From JAZFYD01 sp036443405 (GTDB lineage: Bacteria > Planctomycetota > PLA2): DNA of 33,017 bases. Location of the stretch: assembly GCA_036443405.1 (NCBI GenBank), contig JAZFYD010000223.1:1-33017 (forward strand), read 5' to 3'. The translations under genes were made by a program, and so were the position numbers. The notes beneath the pieces are model-generated. The model worked only from the letters and a program-made list of their open reading frames with translations. It ran no database searches and was not told the DNA's origin. This document shows, in pieces, positions 15,607-23,485 of this stretch (position 1 is its first letter; each line of letters starts with the position of its first letter).

Positions 15607-16197
15607 ATGGCGCGTGCCCAACCGCGCGGCAAACTGCATCTCGAAGCGCTGTCGGCACAGAACTTCGAAGCGTTCGCGCGGCTCTTGGGAGGCGACGAGT
15701 TCGGCGGTTGTTTCTGCGCGGTCTGGACACATCACGGCTCGGACTGGGGCAAGCGTTGCGGCGACGCCGCGCAACCAAACCGCGCCGCCACGCGCGCCGA
15801 TCTCGACGCCGGCCGCCGCCCGGGCTATCTCGTGTTCCACGACGACGAGATCGTTGCGTGGACCGGCGCGGGTCCCAAGTCGGAGTTTCGAGCACTCGAC
15901 ACACGCCTGGGCGCCCGGGTCTCGACGGCCGGCGCGAACGCTTGGTGCATTGGCTGCCTCGCGATCGCGGAAGGTTGGCGCGGCACGCGCCTGCCCGACC
16001 GGATCGTGGAATTGGTCCTCGAGGTTGCGCGATCGGCCGGCGCGTCCGAACTGGAGGCCTACCCCACCGATCCCTGGGACGAACCGCGCAGCTACCGCGG
16101 CGCACTCTCGCTGTATCAGCGCCACGGATTTGCCGAACAAGCGCGCGAGTCTGACGGAACCGCCGACATCGTCCTGATGTCGCGCGCGCTTCCGTAG
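15607..16197 (+). CDS. GNAT-family N-acetyltransferase
   Basis: This 196-residue protein resembles the GNAT group that carries an N-terminal CxC motif (GGCFCAVW, about 33-40) and a substrate-side region before the acetyl-CoA fold. The core shows the strand GYLVFHDDEIVAWTGAGP (about 73-90), the acetyl-CoA strand WCIGCLAIAEGWRGTRLPDR (about 113-132), and the C-terminal segment GALSLYQRHGFAE (about 165-177), typical of the final GNAT helix-strand. The start at 15607 lies 4 bp after the uracil phosphoribosyltransferase stop with no ribosome-binding site, suggesting translational coupling. The acceptor is unknown; the linkage to nucleobase salvage could be accidental. The stop lies 5 bp from the end of the convergent DinB-like gene. 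Confidence 0.8.
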   Translation: MARAQPRGKLHLEALSAQNFEAFARLLGGDEFGGCFCAVWTHHGSDWGKRCGDAAQPNRAATRADLDAGRRPGYLVFHDDEIVAWTGAGPKSEFRALDTRLGARVSTAGANAWCIGCLAIAEGWRGTRLPDRIVELVLEVARSAGASELEAYPTDPWDEPRSYRGALSLYQRHGFAEQARESDGTADIVLMSRALP

Positions 16198-16202
16198 GCG
16201 CG

Positions 16203-16688
16203 TTACCGCCGGTGCCAATCCCAGATGCCGTAGGTGACGTCCTGGTGGAGGCCGTGCCCGCACTGTTTCAGCGTCAGCAGGATGCTGCCGCGGTGATGGC
16301 TCTCGTGCGCGATGTGATACGCCACCGTCACTGCGATGCCTTTTTTCTGCTGCCGCTTCTCGCGCTCGCCGGAACCGACCTCGCGGATGAACTTCGACAG
16401 CGCCTCGCCCGACGCCGTCAGCGCCTTTTTCAATTTCGCCGCCGACGGCTGTTCCTTGCTCTCGAACTCGACGATGCCTTCGATGAGGTCCTTGCCGCCC
16501 TTGCCCGCGAGCTGGCGCAACCGGTTCGTGTGCAGGTGCGCGAACTGCCGCGAAACGTCGCGGCCGCCGCGTTTGGACATCGTGCACGCCATGCCGTCCT
16601 TCGAGACGTTTTCCACGAGCATCAACGTGATGCGGTTGTTGGTCTCCCACGCTTCGACGAGTTGATCGAGAAGGCTGTCTTCCGGCAT
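16203..16688 (-). CDS. DinB-family putative metal-dependent protein
   Basis: This 161-residue four-helix protein is of the DinB/YfiT superfamily. The metal-binding histidines are visible: AHLHTNR (His about 51, 53) and AYHIAHESHHRGSILLTLK (His about 125, 128, 131, 132). HESHHRG is a classic DinB signature. Members are often thiol-dependent enzymes (bacillithiol or mycothiol transferases, maleylpyruvate isomerases) or uncharacterised stress proteins. Unlike the other DinB-like protein in this window (21131-21613) it has a Lys/Gly-rich middle (QLAGKGGKDLIEG). The ATG at 16688 is preceded at 6 nt by TACAAC, a near match to the leaderless -10 pattern. Family is likely; the reaction is unknown. 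Confidence 0.82.
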   Translation of the reverse strand: MPEDSLLDQLVEAWETNNRITLMLVENVSKDGMACTMSKRGGRDVSRQFAHLHTNRLRQLAGKGGKDLIEGIVEFESKEQPSAAKLKKALTASGEALSKFIREVGSGEREKRQQKKGIAVTVAYHIAHESHHRGSILLTLKQCGHGLHQDVTYGIWDWHRR

Positions 16689-16718
16689 GGTGCTGTTGTA
16701 ACCGATAGCGCGCCGCGG

Positions 16719-17837
16719 CTAGCGCCCCGTGCCGTAGAGCGGACGAATCGACCGCGATGTCGAGCTGCCCGGATTCAGCACCGCGTACTTGTTGCAGCCC
16801 ATGCCGACCCCGCGAAAGAATTTCTGCACCAGCGTCCGGTGGTGGCCGGCGTCCGCGCGCCACCGCCACATCGCTTTCACCGCGTCGCCCTCGCTGCTGA
16901 CGTTTTCGCCGATCGCGGTCCCCCGATACCCGGCGCGGTTCGCGCGGCGGCGCACCGTGCGGCGGGACGGGTCGGTCGGATGCTGGTGGCTGAAGAACTT
17001 TCCGCGCACCATTTCATTGGCGAAGTCGCGCGCGATGTACTGCAGCCGCTTGTCGGCCACGAGCGGATTCAATCCGAGCCCGACGCGATACGCGTTGAGC
17101 ACGCGCACACCAGCCATCTCGTTGGAACTGTGCCGCGCCTTGTGGCGTTCGTTCCAGTCGAGCACGCGAGCAGCGCGAATCGCCTCCCACACCGTCTTCT
17201 CGAGCTTGCGCAGCTTGCGACCGGCCCGCGCGGCTCGCGCCCAATCGTCGCGGGCGAGCGCACCGACCGCCTCGAGCAAGTAGTCCCCGCGGCCGATCTT
17301 CGCCTTCTTACCGCGCCGCGACACCCAGACGTCGTGCTTGGTGCGATACCCCTTGAGGAACTTCGCGATGCCGGTGTCGATCACCGTGATTCCGTAAGAC
17401 ATGACCGGCCGCACGATCTCCGGCTGCGCGGTGGTCGGCGCGCGCGCTCCGACCAACCGCGTCTTCGCGCCCAGGCCCCGCGCCAGCAGCGCAACAAAAC
17501 GGTTGTGTTGGATGAGCGCCGCCGCGACCAGGCGCTCCATCTCCTTGTGGCCCGGCTGCACGTCGACGCCCACCCGCCAGCCGCGATGCGCCTGCGCGGA
17601 AGTCGGATAGCGCTTGTTGTCGAAGATCCGTTTCACGGCGGCGGCCCGCGCCTTTTCGGCCTCGGCCGCCGCTTCCTCCAGCGCCGGTCGCGACTCGGCG
17701 GCGAACAGGAACGCGATTCGTTCGACCACCGCCGCCCGCGCCTCGGCGACGCCGGGGTCCACCTCCTCGGCATGGAGAGCGGGCACGGAGCCGACAAGCA
17801 GAAACAGGACCACGAACGCGGATCGCCGAAAACGCAT
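16719..17837 (-). CDS. Secreted CAP-domain (SCP/PR1-like) protein
   Basis: This 372-residue exported protein has a signal peptide at the N-terminus (RSAFVVLFLLVGSVPALHAE), a long Ala/Glu/Arg-rich helical region at about 25-225, and a C-terminal CAP domain at about 235-372. CAP signs are RVLNAYRVGLGLNPLVADKR, a HQHPTDPS segment, GENVS, and a terminal HHRTLVQKFFRGVGMGCNK. The His and Glu residues that form the CAP cavity appear to be present (His in SHQHP, Glu in GENVS, His in GHHRT). CAP proteins in bacteria are secreted or wall-associated; sterol, lipid or protease roles are proposed but rarely proven. The ATG at 17837 is chosen because it produces the signal peptide; the open frame extends upstream without sense. 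The N-terminal half is not recognised. Confidence 0.82.
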   Translation of the reverse strand: MRFRRSAFVVLFLLVGSVPALHAEEVDPGVAEARAAVVERIAFLFAAESRPALEEAAAEAEKARAAAVKRIFDNKRYPTSAQAHRGWRVGVDVQPGHKEMERLVAAALIQHNRFVALLARGLGAKTRLVGARAPTTAQPEIVRPVMSYGITVIDTGIAKFLKGYRTKHDVWVSRRGKKAKIGRGDYLLEAVGALARDDWARAARAGRKLRKLEKTVWEAIRAARVLDWNERHKARHSSNEMAGVRVLNAYRVGLGLNPLVADKRLQYIARDFANEMVRGKFFSHQHPTDPSRRTVRRRANRAGYRGTAIGENVSSEGDAVKAMWRWRADAGHHRTLVQKFFRGVGMGCNKYAVLNPGSSTSRSIRPLYGTGR

Positions 17838-17895
17838 CAAAGGTGAAAACGGCGCCCACGTCCGTTTGGTTCCGCCCCACCCGGGAGCCGGTCCG

Positions 17896-17901
17896 TATGA
17901 T
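17896..17901 (+). promoter_or_regulatory. Putative leaderless -10 box TATGAT
   Basis: TATGAT ends 8 nt before the GTG at 17910. There is no Shine-Dalgarno sequence. It matches the consensus TATAAT at five of six positions. Confidence 0.55.
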
Positions 17902-17909
17902 GACGCGCC

Positions 17910-19592
17910 GTGCCCGCCGCGACGACGCAACTCCGCGAGCTGATCGCCCTCAAGCAGGAGTTCGACACCGCGTCCGCCGAGCACCGCGCCGAGTTGCTGG
18001 GCGAGCTCGAACGCGCGCGCCTACCGAAGGCCCCTGACGTCGCGGCGCTGCACGAGGCGCTCTGCTACTCGCGCGCCTATCCGGACAGCGAGGCCGTCCT
18101 CGAAATCGTGGAGCGCATGCTGGCCGGTTTCCAGGATCGGCCGGACCTACGCCGGCACCGTCGGGAACTCGCCGACACCGGCATCGCGGGCACCAAGCTC
18201 CACTTCCGGTTTTATTGGCTGATGGCGATCCGGCTCGCGCAACTCTGCCCGGAGCAGCTGTCCGTCGATTGGAGCGACTTCGAGAACAGGGACAAACTCC
18301 CCGGGCTGTTGTCGCTCCTGATGCCGTTCAGCGAATCGGTCGCGCTCGATGCCATGGACCACGCGGCACGGGATTGGATCGACCTCCTCAAGGGCGCCGA
18401 CGAAACCGATGCGGCGTTTCTCATCGGCCGTTTCGATGCTTTGAAAGTGCCTACGCCACTGCGCGAGAAGATCTACGAGGACCTCGACATCCCGATAGTG
18501 CTCGCGCCGGGCCCGGCGACACCCGCGCGCGGCCGCGAGAAGTGGCCGAAGGGGCCGGTCGTGTTTGGCCGCGGACCGCGGCCCGGGCGTCCCGATCTCC
18601 GGCGGGCGATCCGCGATGCGAGCATCAAGGTGCGTCACGTCGATCGGCGCGAGGCGCGGCGGCTCATCGACCTCGCAAACGCGTGCATGGTCAGCCGCCA
18701 CCGGGATCTGCTCGTATTTCTGCACGCCGACGAAAACGACGTGCGCATGGTCGACTGCGGCGACGGGCTGCAGTTCGCGTGCATGGGCGCCGTGCCCGAG
18801 CGGCGATTGATGCTCGAGTCCGTGTACGGATTCCTGACGCTGCAAAACGGTGTCCCGATCGGCTACGTGCTCTGCAGCGCATTCTTCCGCTCGTCCGAGG
18901 TCGCCTACAACGTCTTCGAGACCTATCGCGGCACCGGCACCGCGCACGTCTACGGACGCGTGCTCGCGATGGTGAACCGCCTGTTTCACAGCGACACGTT
19001 TTCCGCGGACCCGTACCAACTCGGCCACAACAACGCGGAGGGACTCGCTTCCGGCGCGTGGTGGTTTTACTACAAGCTCGGGTTCCGTCCGCACGACGCA
19101 GGCGTGCGCGCGCTCGTCCGCGAAGAACTCGCCGCGATGAAGGCGGATCGCAGCCACCGCACGTCGAAACGGCGCCTCAACCGGCTCGCGTCGGAGTACA
19201 TGTTCTTTCACACGGGCAAGACGCGCCGCGACGTGCTCGGCCATATCGACCTGGGCGCGATCGGTGCGCACGTCACCGCGTATCTCGCGAATCGCTTCGG
19301 CGCGGACCGTGAGGCCGGCCTCGCAGCGTGCGCGGACGAGACGGCCAAACTGCTCAGCCTGCCGTCGCAGAAGAAGCTCTCGCGCCCCCAGCGCGTCGTG
19401 TGGGAGCGCTGGGCCCCGCTCGTGCTCGCGCTGCCGGACATGCAACGTTGGTCGCCGGCGCAACGGCGCGCGCTGCGTGATGTAGTTCTCGCCAAAGGCG
19501 GCCCGCGCGAATCGGACTACGTCCGTCTCTTCGACCGCCACAAGAAGCTGCGTGCCGCGTTGCTTCAGCTTTCGCGCACCGACCCCGGCTAG
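17910..19592 (+). CDS. Large hypothetical protein with a possible GNAT-like core
   Basis: This 560-residue cytoplasmic protein is not confidently recognised. The N-terminal ~210 residues are helical and leucine-rich. A Pro/Gly/Arg-rich linker lies at about 195-225 (PATPARGREKWPKGP). Residues about 240-400 look like an acetyltransferase-type fold: GVPIGYVLCSAFFRSSEVAY (a core strand pair), NVFETYRGTGTAHVYGRVLA (resembling an R/Q-x-x-G-x-G/A acetyl-CoA loop), then GHNNAEGLASGAWWFYYKLG followed by FRPHDAGV, similar to the end of GNAT domains. The C-terminal ~160 residues are helical and basic. The GTG start is supported by TATGAT 8 nt upstream. It is a single-gene unit, with another short unit beginning 21 bp after its stop. 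The acetyltransferase idea is inference from pattern, not alignment. Confidence 0.75.
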   Translation: MPAATTQLRELIALKQEFDTASAEHRAELLGELERARLPKAPDVAALHEALCYSRAYPDSEAVLEIVERMLAGFQDRPDLRRHRRELADTGIAGTKLHFRFYWLMAIRLAQLCPEQLSVDWSDFENRDKLPGLLSLLMPFSESVALDAMDHAARDWIDLLKGADETDAAFLIGRFDALKVPTPLREKIYEDLDIPIVLAPGPATPARGREKWPKGPVVFGRGPRPGRPDLRRAIRDASIKVRHVDRREARRLIDLANACMVSRHRDLLVFLHADENDVRMVDCGDGLQFACMGAVPERRLMLESVYGFLTLQNGVPIGYVLCSAFFRSSEVAYNVFETYRGTGTAHVYGRVLAMVNRLFHSDTFSADPYQLGHNNAEGLASGAWWFYYKLGFRPHDAGVRALVREELAAMKADRSHRTSKRRLNRLASEYMFFHTGKTRRDVLGHIDLGAIGAHVTAYLANRFGADREAGLAACADETAKLLSLPSQKKLSRPQRVVWERWAPLVLALPDMQRWSPAQRRALRDVVLAKGGPRESDYVRLFDRHKKLRAALLQLSRTDPG

Positions 19593-19600
19593 GTTGCCCG

Positions 19601-19606
19601 TAAACT
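19601..19606 (+). promoter_or_regulatory. Putative leaderless -10 box TAAACT
   Basis: TAAACT ends 7 nt before the GTG at 19614, just after the stop of the previous gene at 19592. There is no Shine-Dalgarno sequence. Confidence 0.45.
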
Positions 19607-19613
19607 GACCCGA

Positions 19614-19988
19614 GTGTGGCGTCGGGTTCTGCATTCCAACCGTGTTCCTTTTGGAAGGTCGGAGTTCGTGCACACGGGTCGATTCATCTTCGCCGCTTGG
19701 GGCGCAATGTTGCTCGTGATCGTTCTGGCCGTCTTCGCGCCGGAGTGGCCTCCGGGCGAGCCGCGTCCCGGCTGCGCCGAATACGATCCGGGTTCCCACG
19801 ACATTGACGTTTCGATCCTCATCCACGAAGCGGTCTACGGCTTCGCGTTTTTTGCGAGCCTCGTGTTTGCAGTCTGCTCGCTCGTGGTACTCCCGAGGGT
19901 GTTTCGGCTGCACGGGAAGCGACCCATCATCCTGCTCGCCCTCACCGTCGGTTATTGGGCGGTTCTACTACTAAGCCGCGTCATCTGA
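19614..19988 (+). CDS. Small integral membrane protein, hypothetical
   Basis: This 124-residue protein is not recognised. Three hydrophobic stretches are visible: about 24-41 (FIFAAWGAMLLVIVLAVFA), about 69-93 (ILIHEAVYGFAFFASLVFAV) and about 104-122 (PIILLALTVGYWAVLLL). They suggest three membrane helices with a short loop (PGEPRPGCAEYDPGSHDID) outside. The GTG at 19614 is chosen because a TAAACT box ends 7 nt upstream. The 3' end overlaps the end of the convergent GNAT gene by 8 bp. It may be a planctomycete-specific orphan. Confidence 0.65.
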   Translation: MWRRVLHSNRVPFGRSEFVHTGRFIFAAWGAMLLVIVLAVFAPEWPPGEPRPGCAEYDPGSHDIDVSILIHEAVYGFAFFASLVFAVCSLVVLPRVFRLHGKRPIILLALTVGYWAVLLLSRVI

Positions 19989-20502
19989 TAGGGGCGCGGC
20001 GTACGAAACACGGTAACGACGCGTCGTCGTCCCAGCAGGGACGGTCGCCGAGGCACTCGAATCCTGTTCGCTCCAACACGCGCAGCATCGCCAGGTTTTG
20101 CGCGTCGGTCCAAGCCAGGAGGCGCGCCGGCGACAAATTTCCAAACGCGTACCCCACACTCGCGCGCAACGCTTCGGTCGCGTAGCCACGTCCCCACGCG
20201 TGCCGTGCGAAGTGCACGGCCAACTCGAGCGCGTCGTCGAACTCGGGCCAGCCCGGCATCGTGTTGAAGCCGCAGCAGCCGATGACGTCGCCGGTCTCCC
20301 GGTCCACAACGGCCCAGTGTTGGCATCCGTGGTTCTCCTGATGCGCCATGCCAGCCCGAATCGCCGCGGCAACCTGATCGCGCGTCAACGGCTCCCCCAC
20401 CAAACGCATCACCTCGGCATCGCCCCAGAGCCGCAGGCCCGCGTCGAGGTCGTCCGGCGCCCACGTGCGCAGGATCAGGCGGCGGCTCTCCGTGACATTC
20501 AC
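19981..20502 (-). CDS. GNAT-family N-acetyltransferase, RimJ/RimL-like
   Basis: This 173-residue protein resembles the RimJ/RimL branch, which acetylates protein N-termini, ribosomal proteins or small amines. The opening ESRRLILRTWAPDDLDAGLR is typical, followed by GDVIGCCGFN (about 71-80), the acetyl-CoA loop HAWGRGYATEALR (about 101-113) and the final motif DAQNLAMLRVLERTGFE (about 133-149). The length fits the family. The start is a GTG at 20502, with TAGCCT 8 nt upstream on the minus strand. The gene is divergent from the DUF4136-type lipoprotein gene, whose own box is on the other strand only about 40 bp away. Substrate unknown. Confidence 0.88.
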   Translation of the reverse strand: MNVTESRRLILRTWAPDDLDAGLRLWGDAEVMRLVGEPLTRDQVAAAIRAGMAHQENHGCQHWAVVDRETGDVIGCCGFNTMPGWPEFDDALELAVHFARHAWGRGYATEALRASVGYAFGNLSPARLLAWTDAQNLAMLRVLERTGFECLGDRPCWDDDASLPCFVRRAPIR

Positions 20503-20510
20503 AGCCGGTC

Positions 20511-20516
20511 AGGCTA
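20511..20516 (-). promoter_or_regulatory. Putative leaderless -10 box TAGCCT (minus strand)
   Basis: On the minus strand TAGCCT ends 8 nt before the GTG at 20502. There is no Shine-Dalgarno sequence. Confidence 0.45.
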
Positions 20517-20552
20517 TCAGTCGCCAAAGCCCGCGGAGCGGACGACGGCGGG

Positions 20553-20558
20553 TATCTT
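20553..20558 (+). promoter_or_regulatory. Putative leaderless -10 box TATCTT
   Basis: TATCTT ends 7 nt before the ATG at 20566. There is no Shine-Dalgarno sequence. Confidence 0.45.
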
Positions 20559-20565
20559 GGCGGCC

Positions 20566-21126
20566 ATGACGCTGCTGCGCACGCTCCCGTTTGCGCTCCT
20601 CGTGCTGCTTGCGGCGGCCGCAGCGTGTTCTTCAGGCCCGACCGTGCGGGTCGACTACGACCTCGAGCACGATTTCTCCGCGCACCGGACCTACGCGTGG
20701 CGCACGGGTACGCCCGCGGATAGCGAACTCGTTCAGAAGCGCATCGTGGCCGGGGTCGACGCCGCGCTCGCAGCGCGTGGTCTCCAACACGTCGAGACCG
20801 GCACCGTGGATCTTCTTGTGCGCACGGAGGTCGGCGCGAAGACGCGAATGGATACGTCGGGCGGGAACGTCCGCGTCGGCGTCGGCATCTCTCGGCGCGG
20901 CCGCTACGGCAGTGTCGGCGTGGGTACGAGCACCGGTGACACGGTGCGCGAGCTGGAAATCGGGACGCTGGCCATCACGCTGAGCGTCGGCAGCAGCGGC
21001 ACCGTCGTGTGGCGTGCCGACGCCGAAGAGGCCGTAAGCTCCGACGCCCAGCAAACCAACGAGACGATCGCGAAGGCCATCGAGAAGGCGTTTCGCGACT
21101 TCCCGCCGGCGCGGGCAGGATCCTGA
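20566..21126 (+). CDS. DUF4136-type lipoprotein
   Basis: This 186-residue protein has a lipoprotein signal (LLVLLAAAAACSSGPTVRVD, lipid Cys about 21) and a domain matching the DUF4136 pattern: VDYDLEHDFSAHRTYAWRTG near the N-terminus, IVAGVDAALAARGLQHVETG, a DLLVRTEVGAKTRM strand, a glycine-rich strand region (VGVGISRRGRYGSVGVG), GTLAITLSVGSSGTVVWRAD and a terminal helix with AIEKAFRDFPP. Members are envelope lipoproteins of unknown function in many Gram-negatives. The ATG at 20566 is chosen because it gives the signal peptide and sits 7 nt after TATCTT. The stop is 4 bp from the end of the convergent DinB-like gene. Confidence 0.85.
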   Translation: MTLLRTLPFALLVLLAAAAACSSGPTVRVDYDLEHDFSAHRTYAWRTGTPADSELVQKRIVAGVDAALAARGLQHVETGTVDLLVRTEVGAKTRMDTSGGNVRVGVGISRRGRYGSVGVGTSTGDTVRELEIGTLAITLSVGSSGTVVWRADAEEAVSSDAQQTNETIAKAIEKAFRDFPPARAGS

Positions 21127-21130
21127 CCCG

Positions 21131-21613
21131 TCAGCGGGTTCGGGCCGGCGCAAGCTTCTTGAGCAGTTGAATCTGGCCCGTGTGATAGAGATCGTGCGCC
21201 GCGACGCCCTGGATCAGGTTGCGATAGGTCAGCCCTTTGCCCGCAGACGTGTCGAGGCGCTTGGCCGGAAACACGGTGACGGCGGAACGCAATGCCGCGT
21301 GTTCGTCGCGCAAGAACTCGATGTCGGCCTTCAGAGCTTTTTGAGTGGCCTGCGCGGACACAGCCGGCCAGTTGCTCGGACTCCGGCCAAAGCCGGACGG
21401 CGGATCCGCGACCAGATGGCGCCGCACGATGTACTTCCAGTACGCGGCGTGAAGGAAGTACTCCCAGACGTTGTGCCGATCGGGCGCGGGCCGCCAAAGA
21501 GCGGTCTTGGTGTCGAGGCCGCGCAATGCGCCTTTGAGCGTCGTGCCGTGAAACGACCGTTTGTCAAAAGCGCTGTCGAGAAAGTCGAGCAGGATTCCGG
21601 TACGCGCGTGCAT
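21131..21613 (-). CDS. DinB-like putative metal-dependent protein
   Basis: This 160-residue protein is of the DinB_2-like branch. The histidine pattern of a metal-binding four-helix bundle is visible: WEYFLHAAYWKYIVRRHL (His about 55) and AAHDLYHTGQIQLLKKL (His about 140 and 144); the H-D-x-Y-H-x-G-Q motif is diagnostic. The N-terminal segment FDKRSFHGTTLKGALRGLD fits the usual first helix, in which clients often bear a Trp a little later (ALWRPAPDRHN). The ATG at 21613 is preceded at 6 nt by GATACT, a near-match to the leaderless -10 pattern. Function unknown; probably cytoplasmic. Confidence 0.84.
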   Translation of the reverse strand: MHARTGILLDFLDSAFDKRSFHGTTLKGALRGLDTKTALWRPAPDRHNVWEYFLHAAYWKYIVRRHLVADPPSGFGRSPSNWPAVSAQATQKALKADIEFLRDEHAALRSAVTVFPAKRLDTSAGKGLTYRNLIQGVAAHDLYHTGQIQLLKKLAPARTR

Positions 21614-21674
21614 TTCCGGAGTATCGCACCGATTGCTGCCGAATCCGGACCGCGAGCCGTCGTAACAAGGGGCA

Positions 21675-22514
21675 ATGGCCAACGCCGACTCGACCCCCTC
21701 CCCGACAAGCACGACCCGCTGGGCCTGGATGGCCGGCACTGTCCCGATCGTCGCCCTTGGAACGCTCCTGGCTTGGCTGCTCCAAAGAATCCAAGCCACG
21801 AACGCCCTTGCTGCGCGCGACGACTTGCGCCGGCACGCGATCTTTTTGGCGATCCTCATTGCGTGGATGTTGATCGAGAAGGTTCTCGGTCGGCGCCGGC
21901 GGCCGCTACCGCATCCTCCGGGCCCGTTCGGACGGGCCACGCGCGTCGAATGGAAACCCATCCTGCGCACGATCGCGATCGGATCGATGTTCCTCCTGTT
22001 CGGCATGCACTGGGTCCTGCGTCTGCCCCCCCTCGAGATTGCGGGCGCCGCCGGGTGCATCCTGATCTGCGTGCCGCTGGTCCGACTGGCGTTTCACTAC
22101 CCGACCGCGTGGCTCTTTCTCGGCCGCCGGCTCGACCTGGATTTCCACAGGGCGCGCCGCCTCGACCCGGCGTTTTTTGCGGGCGAGGTCGACGGGGTCC
22201 GTCTGGCAATTCTGCGAAGCGACGACAGGCGCTACCGCATCAGCATCGGCAGCGGCCCGCACGCCGAGATCACACGGGACGAGATCACGCACGCAGCGCA
22301 AACAGCCGGCTTGAGCGACCTCGCGTGGCCCGAGTTCGATGACTGGTGCGGCGAACGCGGTGTCGGGCCGGACGCGCGGATTCGAAAACTCCCGTCGATC
22401 CACGGGAGTACACACTGCGTGACGTTCCGCGGCCGGTTGCAGGACGCCGATCGATTCGTGCGCACGCTGCTTACCGACCGGTCAACGCCCGGGCCGCAAG
22501 ACGACGCGTCCTAG
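21675..22514 (+). CDS. Membrane protein, hypothetical
   Basis: This 279-residue protein is not recognised. Hydrophobic stretches lie at about 17-38 (WAWMAGTVPIVALGTLLAWL), 55-70 (AIFLAILIAWMLIEKVL), 96-115 (ILRTIAIGSMFLLFGMHWVL) and 121-139 (EIAGAAGCILICVPLVRLAF). They suggest four membrane helices in the first half, with basic linkers such as GRRRRPLP. The second half (about 155-279) is soluble and begins with a beta-rich stretch (VRLAILRSDDRRYRISIGSG). AAGGGG lies close before the ATG at 21675. The stop codon shares CTAG with the end of the convergent EF-hand gene. Confidence 0.7.
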   Translation: MANADSTPSPTSTTRWAWMAGTVPIVALGTLLAWLLQRIQATNALAARDDLRRHAIFLAILIAWMLIEKVLGRRRRPLPHPPGPFGRATRVEWKPILRTIAIGSMFLLFGMHWVLRLPPLEIAGAAGCILICVPLVRLAFHYPTAWLFLGRRLDLDFHRARRLDPAFFAGEVDGVRLAILRSDDRRYRISIGSGPHAEITRDEITHAAQTAGLSDLAWPEFDDWCGERGVGPDARIRKLPSIHGSTHCVTFRGRLQDADRFVRTLLTDRSTPGPQDDAS

Positions 22515-23395
22515 AAGGGGCCGCGCGCGGGACGTCGGTCGGGACCGGATCGGCGACGCCGGTCTCGGTCGGGCCCGTGGTCGTCTCGGCGACGGTCGCG
22601 ATCGAACCCGCGGCCTCGGCCCCGATCGGAACTCCGTCGATCCGGGCGCCGTTGATCGGAACGCCGTTGGTCGGGGCGACGCCGGTCGGAACGATCTCCG
22701 CCGGAGCGACGGTCGTCATGTCGACGACGGTCGAAGTCCCTCCGATGGCGACCCGCTCTCTCGCGGTCCCGCCCGTCGCGGCCGCGATGTTCGAAGTCAC
22801 GATGGCGGCCAAACCGCCCGCGATCTCCTTGCGGCCGCTGCCTGTGGAAACGTCGTCGACGATCCGATCGCTCGCGGCCCGGGCGTCTCATCCCCCGGCC
22901 ATCGCCGTGACGCTCCCGGCGCATACGCGGCCCGCGGCGGCGATCGCTCGTGCGTCGATCCTCGCGGCTTCGGTCACCGCGCCGGCGATCACGCCGGCCT
23001 CGATCCATCCGCCGCCGATCGCTTCCGCGCCCGTCGGCCTCACCGCGCCGATCCCGATCCCGCCCGCGGTCGCTCCTTTGTTCTTTCTTCTGGTTCTTGC
23101 CGCGATTGTCGGCGCCCCTTTTCTCTTTCTTGCGCCGCTTTCGGGCATCGGCATCCCGGTCGTTCCGCGGGCCGTCCCGCCTATCCGACCGTTCGCGCGG
23201 ACCGCGACCGTCCTGCCAATCCGAGCGCGTGATGCGCCCGTCGCCGTCCGTGTCGAACCGCTCGAGGAACCGTTTCCATTGCGCATCGGATCCGCCGCCG
23301 TCCCGATCGGACTTGTTGCGATCCTGTGCGGAAACGGAAGCCCCGAGGATTCCTAGTGCCGCCAAACCGACGAGTGCGAGCCTTAGCCGTCTCAT
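22511..23395 (-). CDS. Secreted EF-hand protein with long Arg/Asp-rich disordered tail
   Basis: This 294-residue protein begins with a signal peptide (LALVGLAALGILGASVSAQD) and one well-formed EF-hand: the loop DTDGDGRITRSD at about 48-59 has Asp at 1, 3, 5 and 12 and Gly at 6, expected to bind calcium. From about 62 to the end nearly everything is Arg, Asp, Gly and some Ser/His (repeats like DRRRPDQRRSDQRRPDRR), with no globular pattern. The ATG at 23395 is supported by AGGAGA 6 nt upstream. A long forward-strand frame over the same DNA is the mirror of this tail. The family of secreted EF-hand proteins with charged tails is common in Planctomycetota. The function of the tail is unknown; polyelectrolyte or mineral/nucleic-acid binding is conceivable. 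Confidence 0.82.
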   Translation of the reverse strand: MRRLRLALVGLAALGILGASVSAQDRNKSDRDGGGSDAQWKRFLERFDTDGDGRITRSDWQDGRGPRERSDRRDGPRNDRDADARKRRKKEKRGADNRGKNQKKEQRSDRGRDRDRRGEADGRGSDRRRMDRGRRDRRRGDRSREDRRTSDRRRGPRMRRERHGDGRGMRRPGRERSDRRRRFHRQRPQGDRGRFGRHRDFEHRGRDGRDRERAGRHRRDFDRRRHDDRRSGGDRSDRRRPDQRRSDQRRPDRRSSDRGRGRGFDRDRRRDDHGPDRDRRRRSGPDRRPARGPF

Positions 23396-23485
23396 TGCAT
23401 CTCCTGTTTTGCAGATGGAGCGTCTCAGCCGGCGCCCTCACGAACAGGTAAAACCCGCGGCGCGCGGCGGTGTTTCGGTTTGCGC

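Noticed and set aside
18147..19913. 588-residue minus-strand frame
   Set aside because: Mirror of the 560-residue forward gene, which has a matching promoter box and better codon pattern.
22346..23356. Forward frame rich in Val, Pro and Ala that looks like a repetitive surface protein
   Set aside because: Reverse reading of the Arg/Asp tail. The minus strand has a signal peptide, EF-hand and Shine-Dalgarno sequence; the forward frame has none of these.
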